NCBI GenBank assembly: GCA_964483785.1
Contig: CAZACW010000002.1
Coordinates: 36,980-100,979 of the forward strand
Direction: 5' to 3'
Length of the DNA stretch: 64,000 bases
DNA from: JABDGZ01 sp964483785
GTDB taxonomy: Bacteria > Omnitrophota > Gorgyraeia > Zapsychrales > Fredricksoniimonadaceae
A program made the position numbers and the translations under genes. A model generated the notes under the pieces. It did no database searches. It saw only the letters and a list, made by a program, of their open reading frames with translations, and was not told the origin of the DNA. Positions within the stretch are counted from its first letter, which is position 1, and each line of letters opens with the position of its first letter. Of this stretch, positions 26,712 to 34,505 are shown piece after piece.

Positions 26712-27420
26712 AAAAATCCTTTTGACCATATGTGCCAGGAAGGGCTCAAAAGGGGTCAAGAACAAAAACATCAGGGACCTTTGCGGCCGGCCTTTGATCG
26801 CCCATTCCATCCGTCAGGCCTTGTCCTGGGGCAAGGCGGACAAGGTCATTTGCACGACGGATTCCGAGGCCATTGCCGCCATAGCCCGCCAATGCGGGGC
26901 CGAGGTGCCTTTTATGAGGCCGGCGCATTTGGCCACGGACTCCATCGGCAAGCTCCCTGTCCTGCAGCATGCCCTGCGCGAGACCGAGCGCCTGACCGGC
27001 GAACGGTTTGATGTTTTGCTGGACTTAGACAGCACTGCTCCGGTGAGGACCGTCCAGGACATAGACAAGGCCCTGAAGATTTTCAAGCAAAGCAAGGCCA
27101 AGTCCGTCTTCAGTGTGACCCCATGCCGCAAAAATCCCTATTTCAACATGGTGGAGACCGATGCAAGAGGGTATTATCGTCTGGTCAAGAAATTGAAAAA
27201 TCCTTTTATGAGCCGGCAAGCCGCGCCCAGGGTCTATGACCTGAACGCCTCCATTTATGTGTACAGCCGCCAATACCTTTTGGATCCCAAAACCAAGACA
27301 CCGGTGTCCGACAGGTCCAAGGTGCTGGTGATGGAGGAATGGTCGGCCTTTGACATTGACCATGAGTCTGATTTTCAATTTATTGAATTTTTGGTCAACA
27401 AAGGATTGGTCAAACTATGA
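26704..27420 (+). CDS. legF: CMP-legionaminic acid synthetase (acylneuraminate cytidylyltransferase family)
   Basis: 238 residues. LTICARKGSKGVKNKNIRDL is the CTP-binding P-loop region (R-KGSKG-KN-NI). DSIGKLPVLQHALR, DVLLDLDSTAPVRTVQDI and YDLNASIYVYSRQYL follow as in NeuA/LegF. It activates the nonulosonate made by LegI with CMP. Only one such enzyme is present next to the leg genes, so legionaminate is its likely substrate. It overlaps both neighbours by a few bases. Confidence 0.88.
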   Translation: MREKILLTICARKGSKGVKNKNIRDLCGRPLIAHSIRQALSWGKADKVICTTDSEAIAAIARQCGAEVPFMRPAHLATDSIGKLPVLQHALRETERLTGERFDVLLDLDSTAPVRTVQDIDKALKIFKQSKAKSVFSVTPCRKNPYFNMVETDARGYYRLVKKLKNPFMSRQAAPRVYDLNASIYVYSRQYLLDPKTKTPVSDRSKVLVMEEWSAFDIDHESDFQFIEFLVNKGLVKL

Positions 27421-28205
27421 TCGATTACCGCCGCATGTTTTCGCTCGCCGGCAAGGCCGTGGTGGTGACCGGAGGCTGCGGCTTGCTGGGCCGTGAAATC
27501 GTGACTGCCTTGGCCCAGGCCGGGGCCAGGGTCGTGATCGCGGACATTAATGCCAAGCAGGGACGGCAGCTGGCCAAGATATTGGGGCAGGAAGGCCTGA
27601 AGGTCTTTTACTGTCCTTTGGACATCACGGCTATCAAAGATCTCAAGGCCAACATGCAAACGCTCTTCCGCCGGCAGGGCCCCATTCACGGCTGGATCAA
27701 TTGCGCCTATCCCAGGACCAAGGATTGGGGGGCCAAGGCCGAGCATATCCGCTCAAGGTCCTGGCAAAAAAACATCGACATGCATTTGAATGCGTATGCC
27801 TTAAGTTCCCTCTATGCCGCCCAGGCCCTCAAGAAAACCAAAGGATGCATCATCAATTTAGGGTCCATTTACGGGTCAGTGGGTCCGGATTTCAGCATCT
27901 ATGAAGATACCAAGATGACCATGCCTGCCGCCTATGCAGCGATCAAGGGCGGCATCGACAGCATGGGCCGGTACCTGGCTTCGTATGTCGGGCCCTTTGG
28001 CGTCAGGGTGGCCACGGTCTGCCCCGGCGGAATTTATGACGGTCAAGATCCCTCCTTCGTCAAGAAATACGCGGCCAAAACCTGCCTCAAGCGCATGGCC
28101 AAGGCCCAGGAAGTGGCCTCGGTCGTGGCCTTTCTCGTCTCAGACGCTGCTTCTTATATTACAGGGGCCACCATTATGGTGGATGGGGGTTGGACAGCTG
28201 TTTAG
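27417..28205 (+). CDS. Short-chain dehydrogenase/reductase, PtmA-like
   Basis: 262 residues. VVTGGCGLLGREIVTALAQA is the cofactor-binding turn; NLGSIYGSVGPDF carries the catalytic serine, and the AAYAAIKGGIDSMG stretch the Tyr/Lys pair. The C-terminus ITGATIMVDGGWTAV is standard. CLASSICAL SDRs directly after legF are named PtmA in Campylobacter. The exact reaction is uncertain. Its TAG stop overlaps the stop codon of the convergent minus-strand gene. Confidence 0.82.
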   Translation: MIDYRRMFSLAGKAVVVTGGCGLLGREIVTALAQAGARVVIADINAKQGRQLAKILGQEGLKVFYCPLDITAIKDLKANMQTLFRRQGPIHGWINCAYPRTKDWGAKAEHIRSRSWQKNIDMHLNAYALSSLYAAQALKKTKGCIINLGSIYGSVGPDFSIYEDTKMTMPAAYAAIKGGIDSMGRYLASYVGPFGVRVATVCPGGIYDGQDPSFVKKYAAKTCLKRMAKAQEVASVVAFLVSDAASYITGATIMVDGGWTAV

Positions 28206-29779
28206 GCGCCGGTGAAGTGGTCGGTGGCCAGGTTGCCGGTCTCCCGGTCGATGCAATACCAAATGCCGTTGTAATTGGTGGTCTGGTGCTCGAACCAGAT
28301 CACGCCTGCCTCACGGATATGCGGCCAGCAATCCTTGAAAATATCGTCCCCGTGGATCACCGCAACTCCATTTAAAACACGGATCGGGTAATGGTTGATC
28401 ACATGCTCGGTGCCGGTGTCTGTAAAGATCCGCAGGGTGATGGTATTGTCCGGGTTGGTGGCGCAGCCGCCGGCCGTGATAATGGCGTAATCATTGCGGA
28501 AGGCCTTGAAAATCGGCGCCATTTTCAGGCAGCGGTAGGATTTCGGCTGCGGGTTGGAATCATTGTACAGGCCATAGGATGATTCGGTGTGGGTCTGGTC
28601 AGCCAGGCGATTTGAGCCCCGGTAATACACATGCACGTAACAGATCGGTTTGACGGCAAATTCATTCACATCACGCTTGAATTCCACCACACAATTGACG
28701 CTGCCCTGGATGTCTTCCTTTGCGAAAACCTTGGCCAGATCGCATCCTGATTGATCATCCTGAAAAACGACGTCCCGGCTGGAAATCAGCGCGCCGTCTT
28801 CCGTGAACAGCTTCAGGGTCATGGCCTCTACGGGGAAACCGATTTCATCCTCGCTGATGCGCAGCAGGGGCGCGTTGTGTTTAAAATTCGGTATGTAAAA
28901 GCCGGTGGTGCAAGGATGAGGATGACGGTTGGCGGATGGCGTATTTTTGATATTGCGCCGGTTGCTGTTGCAATTGTCATGCCAGATGGCCAGGGGAATG
29001 CCGTCTCCGTCATGGATGATGCAAAAGCCGTTGGCCCCTTTCAAGGGGGATTTAGTCTGGGCCACGGTGAACAATGCCTTGGGGCCGACAGCCTCAATGT
29101 CCTGCCGGGAACCGGCGAAATTGGACAGATAGGCCATGTGGCCGTCGGGCAGATAACCGCGGTAACAGAGGCTCGTGCGCGGCAAATAGGACTTTAACGG
29201 CGCTGGGATGGAATGTACGCCGGCCATCAGCCCCTTGGCCTGGTCATGGAAAAAGACAAAGAACCTAAATTCGTTTTCCGGGGTCTTGAGGCGCGGATGA
29301 AAGACTTCTAAAAGCACGATACCTTGCTCCGGCAGGGCCGCGGCATCAGCCTCATGGCCGATAGTATTGAAATATTTCACTTCATTGGGCTTGAACACAT
29401 ACTGTTTGGACCAAAAATGCTCATTTTCCTTCATGATGGAGAGGCGGATCAAAAGAGGGTCCCGGATGCTGTAATTGCGCTGGCAAAAATTAAACAGCAG
29501 GATATGGGTGATGCCTTTTCGGAAAGGGACATAGGCACTGACAAAGGCCGAAGCAGCATCAGGCACCATATCTTCGGGACTGGTCTGCCCGTAGTAGGCC
29601 GAGAACAGGGTGGGCATGAATTTTTCCGGCGGGATGATCTTGGCTTGAGGATATTGTTTGAGGTAATGCGCCTGCAGGACCCGGTTGTAATAGGGCGGGC
29701 AGGCCTTGAAGTATTTGACGGCCAGCTCATTGGTTTTTTCCAGGCCGATCCATTTCGAGAGCAATTCGATTTTTGACAT
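28202..29779 (-). CDS. Unrecognised protein, 525 residues, one of only two minus-strand genes
   Basis: I do not recognise this protein. It starts MSKIELLSKWIG at 29779; AAGGA seven bases upstream supports this start rather than the in-frame TTG at 29794. There is no signal peptide or membrane helix. The first 90 residues look helical. From about 90 the chain alternates hydrophobic and polar residues in a beta-rich way with at least two similar stretches (HVYYRGSNR, FVFFHDQAK), and the end (GIWYCIDRETGNLATDHF) is compact. A beta-sandwich sugar-binding or cell-surface role is possible but unsupported. It has its own promoter (29813-29841), transcribed against the cluster, and its stop overlaps the convergent SDR's stop. 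Confidence 0.8.
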   Translation of the reverse strand: MSKIELLSKWIGLEKTNELAVKYFKACPPYYNRVLQAHYLKQYPQAKIIPPEKFMPTLFSAYYGQTSPEDMVPDAASAFVSAYVPFRKGITHILLFNFCQRNYSIRDPLLIRLSIMKENEHFWSKQYVFKPNEVKYFNTIGHEADAAALPEQGIVLLEVFHPRLKTPENEFRFFVFFHDQAKGLMAGVHSIPAPLKSYLPRTSLCYRGYLPDGHMAYLSNFAGSRQDIEAVGPKALFTVAQTKSPLKGANGFCIIHDGDGIPLAIWHDNCNSNRRNIKNTPSANRHPHPCTTGFYIPNFKHNAPLLRISEDEIGFPVEAMTLKLFTEDGALISSRDVVFQDDQSGCDLAKVFAKEDIQGSVNCVVEFKRDVNEFAVKPICYVHVYYRGSNRLADQTHTESSYGLYNDSNPQPKSYRCLKMAPIFKAFRNDYAIITAGGCATNPDNTITLRIFTDTGTEHVINHYPIRVLNGVAVIHGDDIFKDCWPHIREAGVIWFEHQTTNYNGIWYCIDRETGNLATDHFTGA

Positions 29780-29812
29780 AAAGATTTCCTTCAATAAGGC
29801 GGGGTTGATTTA

Positions 29813-29841
29813 ATTGTAGTACACTTTTTTTTAAATGTAAA
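29813..29841 (-). promoter_or_regulatory. Sigma70-type promoter for the minus-strand 525-residue gene
   Basis: On the minus strand TTTACA (29841-29836) and TACAAT (29818-29813) are separated by 17 bases. Transcription should begin near 29806, leaving a leader of about 27 bases that contains the AAGGA ribosome-binding site. The surroundings are A/T-rich compared with the rest of the cluster, as expected for a divergent regulatory gap (29780-29905). Confidence 0.65.
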
Positions 29842-29888
29842 AATATAATTCGCTTTTAAGTTGCGACCTTTTAAATTTCTTGTTTTTC

Positions 29889-29897
29889 TGTTAATAT
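29889..29897 (+). promoter_or_regulatory. Extended -10 promoter next to ATG 29906
   Basis: TGTTAATAT forms an extended -10 (TG-N-TAATAT). It ends eight bases before ATG 29906, so the transcript would start at or within a few bases of the start codon. No Shine-Dalgarno is present. A -35 is not convincing, which extended -10 promoters can tolerate. Confidence 0.5.
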
Positions 29898-29905
29898 CAA
29901 CGCCT

Positions 29906-32050
29906 ATGGTCCAAAATCAAAGTTTTCCGAAGTCGATTTATGTCGAGTTATTGACCCTTCGACTTTGGCTGGACAGCTTGGCCCCTCTCCTGCGGCGGCT
30001 CGGCCGGAAAAATCCTTCCTTAAAACCCTGTTGTTATGTTTTTGATGCCACCTGGCCGGGCTTGATGCTGGCCCGCTGGACCGCCAAGCAGGAGGGGTTT
30101 GTGGTCCAAAAATTGGATTTTCAGATCACGGATGTCCGGGATGAACAAGGCCGCTTCGCTTATTGGCGCGCGGCCCATCAGGACATGATTGAAATCCAGC
30201 AGCTGATGCTGTCATCCGAAATATTTCATTCCTTCACCCGAGATTTAGATCCCGCTTCCAATGCGCGTTATTACCTGGCCAAGGTCCCGGTGTATATTTA
30301 TGATTTTTACGGGCATGAAAAATATGCCCAGGCCTGGCACGTGGCGATGATGGCCCAGATTGCCGGATGGCACGGCCGCCGGCAGCACCCGCCTGCGACG
30401 GAGTATCAACTGTTTATCATTGAACGTCCCTGGATGGATGTCCTTCGGCAATATCTGCGGTCCCATGGCGGGCATTTGGCATCGCTTGGCCCCGTGCAGT
30501 TAAGGCGCTGGGCATGGTCAAAGCTTTTTGCCAAATTTAAAAAATTAAATTTCCGGATGGCGGCCGGCCTGGTCCGGCGCAAAATTTTTGACTTCAAGCT
30601 CCGGCGCGGCCTGGCCCGGTCCAAGCCGTATTTTGCGCCGGAGAAAGCCAGGATCATGACGGAATTTTGCGGCCAGTTGAATTTCGACGATCCTGTTTTA
30701 CATAGCGATCTTTTTTTCTGCGATGGAAAAAACCTTTCCTATGAAGATTTGCTGGTGACCTTTAATCTGTCCAAATCACCCATCGACGCTCAAAGATACG
30801 GGCTGTTAGAATCCCATCACCTGGCTGCCGTGGCCATGTCCCCGCAAGCCTCGGTGGTGGATCCGTCCCTGATCGAGGTTTTCCGTCCCCAGCGGCACAA
30901 TAGCACCCTACCCTTGGAGGCGCAGGAGAGCAGTGCGGAATATCGGGTATTGCGGGGTTTGCGGGAAGATTATTGCCGGACCAAGGAGCAATGGTCCCAA
31001 TTTTTTAAGCGTTATAATATCAAACTGCACAACAGCTGGATCAATTATGACCCTGCTCAAATGGCCATGGCCGAGGCCTTGGCTGAATTAGGGGGGATTT
31101 CCTGCATTTACCAGCGTTCTTATGAGCCCCATCCCTGTCCCCAGCTTGCTGTCTGCACGGACATCATCTTCAGTTTTGCCCCGGTGAAATACGAGGCCAT
31201 GCGTGCCAATTACGGCCGCTTCCGTTATCACGCGGCCGTGGGTTATGTGGGCGATTACCGTTTTGGGCCGTCTCAATCCATGGCCATGGACCTGCGCCGT
31301 AAAATCCAGGCCCATGGGGCCCAACAGATCATTGCCTATTTCGACGAGAATACCATTGATGACGGCCGCTGGTATATGGGGCATAAACTGTTGAGGGACA
31401 ATTACCGCTTCTGGTTGGAACAATTATTGAAATTCCCTACCCTTGGCCTGATCTTTAAACCCAAGGTGCCCAGCACCCTGCCCCGTCGGCTTGGAGAAGT
31501 CCACGGGCTTTTGCAGGAAGCGGAAAAGACCGGACGTTGTTATGTGTTCAGGGAAGGCCAGATGCAGGGCCTTTACCCTCCGGCTGTGGCGGCCCTGGCT
31601 GCGGACATGGCCATCCACGATTCCATCATCTCCGGCACGGCGGGCATGGAATCCGCCTTGGCCGGCGTGCCGACCTTGATCATGGACCTGGAAGGATGGC
31701 CTCCCAGCCCCTTGCATCAATTGGGCAAGGATGTTGTTTTCAAGGATTGGCCGCAGGCCTGGCAGGCCTGCCAAAATTATTTCAAGGATCCTAAAACCTA
31801 CAGGCATATCGGGGATTGGTCATCCTATAAGCAGGAACTGGACCCCTATCAGGACGGGAAGGCCGTTGAACGTTTGAGTGAATGCCTGAAATGGATGCTG
31901 GAAGGCCTGCGCGCCGGCCGGCATCGGGACGCGGTGATGGATGAGGTCATGGAGCGATTTGCACAGAAGTGGGGGAAGGACAAGGTCCAATCAGGAGACC
32001 ATCACAACCCCCGGGGTTGTGATGGTCCATCACAACCCCGGGGGTTGTGA
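29906..32050 (+). CDS. Large GT-B-like surface-carbohydrate biosynthesis protein
   Basis: 714 residues from ATG 29906; an earlier in-frame TTG (29861) would precede the predicted transcription start. The N-terminal half (VFDATWPGLMLARWTAKQEG and following) looks like one Rossmann-like domain. The C-terminal half has IAYFDENTIDD, LIFKPKVPSTLPRR and HDSIISGTAGMESALAGVP, the Ser/Gly-rich turn and acidic residue typical of nucleotide-sugar-binding GT-B domains. Donor and acceptor are unknown. The last ~20 residues are coded by the palindromic element at 31990-32062 and end PSQPRGL with a TGA inside the second palindrome, so the natural C-terminus may have been replaced by that insertion. Confidence 0.7.
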   Translation: MVQNQSFPKSIYVELLTLRLWLDSLAPLLRRLGRKNPSLKPCCYVFDATWPGLMLARWTAKQEGFVVQKLDFQITDVRDEQGRFAYWRAAHQDMIEIQQLMLSSEIFHSFTRDLDPASNARYYLAKVPVYIYDFYGHEKYAQAWHVAMMAQIAGWHGRRQHPPATEYQLFIIERPWMDVLRQYLRSHGGHLASLGPVQLRRWAWSKLFAKFKKLNFRMAAGLVRRKIFDFKLRRGLARSKPYFAPEKARIMTEFCGQLNFDDPVLHSDLFFCDGKNLSYEDLLVTFNLSKSPIDAQRYGLLESHHLAAVAMSPQASVVDPSLIEVFRPQRHNSTLPLEAQESSAEYRVLRGLREDYCRTKEQWSQFFKRYNIKLHNSWINYDPAQMAMAEALAELGGISCIYQRSYEPHPCPQLAVCTDIIFSFAPVKYEAMRANYGRFRYHAAVGYVGDYRFGPSQSMAMDLRRKIQAHGAQQIIAYFDENTIDDGRWYMGHKLLRDNYRFWLEQLLKFPTLGLIFKPKVPSTLPRRLGEVHGLLQEAEKTGRCYVFREGQMQGLYPPAVAALAADMAIHDSIISGTAGMESALAGVPTLIMDLEGWPPSPLHQLGKDVVFKDWPQAWQACQNYFKDPKTYRHIGDWSSYKQELDPYQDGKAVERLSECLKWMLEGLRAGRHRDAVMDEVMERFAQKWGKDKVQSGDHHNPRGCDGPSQPRGL

Positions 32051-32062
32051 TGGTCTCCTGAT
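31990..32062. repeat. Head-to-head pair of 27-bp palindromes with complementary outer flanks (site 2)
   Basis: Palindromes at 31999-32025 (centre C) and 32027-32053 (centre G) are separated by a single T, so the pair is itself a palindrome. The flanks ATCAGGAGA (31990-31998) and TCTCCTGAT (32054-32062) are also complementary, giving 36 paired bases per arm. These flanks are absent from the other sites. The element lies at the 3' end of the large GT-like gene and supplies its last codons and TGA stop, 22 bases before the next gene's ATG. It may form one long hairpin or two short ones in RNA or DNA. Confidence 0.92.
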
Positions 32063-32071
32063 CAAAAACAT

Positions 32072-33871
32072 ATGGCGCAGATTTTTGTTATTCATGATCC
32101 TGCCTATTTCAAGGCCTCGGCCCTGGATTGTATCGTTTTGCCGACGGAGCAGGGCCTGGATGCATTATTGTCCAAGGGCCTGATTGGCCCCTTACAGGTT
32201 CCAGCTTATACCGAGAAAGAACGCTCGGCCTTTATCCAGGATTATACGGCCTTGATCGCCTCCCTAAATGCCCGTTTTAAGGACCAGTTTCTCTGGTGGG
32301 CCACGGACCTTTCTTCCAAAAACAGCTATGTTTGTCCTGTCCCTGACCTGGTCCAGGAATTGCTGATGATTGAAAGAAGTCTTTCAGCCTGTCCGGATCA
32401 GCCCTTGTTGATTGCAGGCCCTTCCATCGCCATCGAGCCGTCCTTGTCCAAACTCCTGGCCAAATGCAACCGCAGTCTGGTTTGGCCAAAGGCTGACTGG
32501 GAAAGACAAAAGCTCATGGCCCTTGGCGCGGCCCGGTCCTTGATAAGGCTATTGGTGAGGGCTGTGCGTTTTTATGCCAGATCGTTCTTGTCCCGCAGGG
32601 CCTTGTCCGAAACAGCGGGCCGCTGGCTTGACCCTCAAAAAAATTTTTACGTGATCAAGACCTTTTCCTATCCCAGCTCCTGGGACAAAGAAGGCGCTTA
32701 CACGGACGCGTTTTTCGGCCCCTTGCCGAAACATCTTGCTGCATCCAACCAGGTGCTGATTTTAAGTTACCATTGGCATTGTTTTGGGGAATTTATAAAG
32801 CGCCTCAAGCAGGAAACGGCCTGGAAGATCCTTCCGGTGGAATTCTTTATCAATGGCGGTGATGTTTTCCGCGCCGTGATCAGGATTTTAAGTTTCAGAA
32901 TTGAGCTCAAGGAGCCGGTCTTGTTCAAGGACCTGGATGTGACGGATCTCATCCGTTTCGAGTTGGCCAGGACCCTCAACGGCATCCAGATCTTCCAGCT
33001 TTTGCATTACGATGCCCTTCGTCATCTCATCCGGCAGGTGCCGCTGAAGGATTTTCTCATGACCTTTGAGAACAATCCATGGGAGAGGATGTGCCTGATG
33101 GCCTTGCGCAAGCACAGCCCGTCGACCAAGCTTTTGGGTTACCAGCATTCCGTGGTGCCCCAGGCGGCCTTGAATATGTTTGTCCATCCTAATGAAAAGA
33201 ACATCGTGCCGCTGCCGGACAGGATCCTGACAACCGGCGAGCTGTCCCGCGGCATTCTCAGGGCATACGGGGATTACGGGCAGGTGCCCATTCTCAGCAG
33301 CTGCGCCCTGCGTTATGAATATTTATTTGCCGCCGGGCCGAAGGCGCGCTCTAAATCCCAGGGGCATCTTTTGCTGGTGTTAGACGGGGTTGACCAGACG
33401 TTTCAGATGCTGCAGTATGTGTTAAAAGAAATCAGAGGGGCAGAGGGCTGCCGGTTGAGGATCAGGTGCCACCCGGCGCTGCCATGGTCTTTGCTGACAA
33501 GGAAACACCCCATGGACATGGCTTGTCTGTCCCAGGTGGAAATCTCCAAGGAGAGCCTGGCCCAAGACCTGGAGTGGGCCGACGTGCTGATGTACTGGCA
33601 AAGCGCGGTTGTGCTGGAAGCTGTCAGCCGGGGGATCCCGGCTGTCAATTTCAGGCCTGAAGGCCTGTTAAGCTATGATCCATTGTTTCTGACCGATGCC
33701 TTTCAATGGACGGTCACGCCGCAGGAGAGGCTCTTGGCCGCCCTCAAGGCCGTCGAGGCCATGGATGACCGGGAATTCCGGCGCAGAGCCGATGCGGCCT
33801 CGGCCTGGGTGCGCAGTTATTTCCATCCCGTGACCCCTCAAAGCCTGGCCTTATTTGAAATTGACGGGTAG
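32072..33871 (+). CDS. Surface carbohydrate biosynthesis protein, GT-B-like (about 600 residues)
   Basis: 599 residues, similar in size and plan to large surface-carbohydrate proteins of spirochaete O-antigen loci (TIGR04326-type; name from memory). MTFENNPWERMCLMALRKHS followed by LLGYQHSVVPQAALN lies near residues 330-365. The C-terminal part has RCHPALPWS and ADVLMYWQSAVVLEAVSRGI, a GT-B donor-site-like turn. It probably transfers a sugar or polyol phosphate. No membrane segment is seen. It lies just after the paired palindrome and, with the previous gene, forms a tandem of two large GT-B-like proteins. Confidence 0.68.
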   Translation: MAQIFVIHDPAYFKASALDCIVLPTEQGLDALLSKGLIGPLQVPAYTEKERSAFIQDYTALIASLNARFKDQFLWWATDLSSKNSYVCPVPDLVQELLMIERSLSACPDQPLLIAGPSIAIEPSLSKLLAKCNRSLVWPKADWERQKLMALGAARSLIRLLVRAVRFYARSFLSRRALSETAGRWLDPQKNFYVIKTFSYPSSWDKEGAYTDAFFGPLPKHLAASNQVLILSYHWHCFGEFIKRLKQETAWKILPVEFFINGGDVFRAVIRILSFRIELKEPVLFKDLDVTDLIRFELARTLNGIQIFQLLHYDALRHLIRQVPLKDFLMTFENNPWERMCLMALRKHSPSTKLLGYQHSVVPQAALNMFVHPNEKNIVPLPDRILTTGELSRGILRAYGDYGQVPILSSCALRYEYLFAAGPKARSKSQGHLLLVLDGVDQTFQMLQYVLKEIRGAEGCRLRIRCHPALPWSLLTRKHPMDMACLSQVEISKESLAQDLEWADVLMYWQSAVVLEAVSRGIPAVNFRPEGLLSYDPLFLTDAFQWTVTPQERLLAALKAVEAMDDREFRRRADAASAWVRSYFHPVTPQSLALFEIDG

Positions 33872-33889
33872 GGACCCTTCCTTTACAAT
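33861..33889 (+). promoter_or_regulatory. Sigma70-type promoter next to ATG 33899
   Basis: TTGACG (33861-33866) and TACAAT (33884-33889) are 17 bases apart. The -35 overlaps the last codons of the upstream gene. The -10 ends nine bases before ATG 33899, so the transcript should start within about three bases of the start codon; no Shine-Dalgarno is present. A leaderless or nearly leaderless message is predicted. Confidence 0.65.
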
Positions 33890-33898
33890 GACTCAACC

Positions 33899-34504
33899 AT
33901 GGACAATCATTTAAGTTTGAGCGCCAAAATCCTCCGGGAAATCAAGGACTATGGCCTATGGCTCCTGCAGGGCGTGCCCGGGGCGCTCGGCGTCAAATTA
34001 AGGCGCTTGTGCTTACGGCCCTGTTTTTTCAAATGCGGGGCCGGCTTAGTCATGGCCAAAGATTGCGTGGTCAAAGGCTTTAAAAAGATCACCTTAGGGG
34101 ACCATGTCAGCTTCGGCCCCTGGACCCAGGTCTATGCCGAGGGCACCGAGGGAGGGATTGAGATCGGCGATCATGTCTCCACCAATGCCAATGTGATGAT
34201 CAATGCCGACAACGGCGGGTCCATTAAAATCGGAGACCATGTCATGATCGGGCCCAATGTGGTGCTGCGGGCCTCCAACCACCATTTTGCCCGGAAAGAC
34301 ATGACCATAGACGCCCAAGGCCATCAGCCGGGGTCCATCGTCATCAAGGAGGATGTGTGGCTCGGTGCCAATGTGGTTGTTGTGCCCAATGTCGTGATCG
34401 GACAAGGGGCGATCGTCGGGGCCGGGGCCGTGGTGACCAAGGATGTCGAAGATTACACCATTGTCGGCGGAGTTCCTGCCAAGAAAATCGGGGTCAGAGA
34501 TTAG
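33899..34504 (+). CDS. Hexapeptide-repeat acyltransferase (LbH family)
   Basis: 201 residues. After a helical N-terminus of ~45 residues come left-handed beta-helix coils (ITLGDHVSFG, IEIGDHVSTN, IKIGDHVMIG, PNVVIGQGAIVGAGAVV). The loop RASNHHFARKD holds the usual catalytic histidine, and TIVGGVPAKKIG closes the helix. It most resembles O-acetyltransferases of the maltose/galactoside type, so it should acetylate a glycan hydroxyl. It appears to begin a transcription unit that includes the next membrane protein. Confidence 0.85.
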   Translation: MDNHLSLSAKILREIKDYGLWLLQGVPGALGVKLRRLCLRPCFFKCGAGLVMAKDCVVKGFKKITLGDHVSFGPWTQVYAEGTEGGIEIGDHVSTNANVMINADNGGSIKIGDHVMIGPNVVLRASNHHFARKDMTIDAQGHQPGSIVIKEDVWLGANVVVVPNVVIGQGAIVGAGAVVTKDVEDYTIVGGVPAKKIGVRD

Positions 34505-34505
34505 C

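Noticed and set aside
29844..29849. TATAAT on the + strand in the divergent gap
   Set aside because: No matching -35 at 16-18 bases; the extended -10 at 29889-29897 is better placed for the 29906 gene.
29861..29905. TTG start extending the large GT-like protein
   Set aside because: It lies upstream of the predicted transcription start, and its residues are a hydrophobic translation of an A/T-rich promoter region.
31990..32062. Palindromes as ordinary Rho-independent terminators
   Set aside because: No T-run follows either side at any of the three sites, and site 2 lies between two same-direction genes only 22 bases before the next start.
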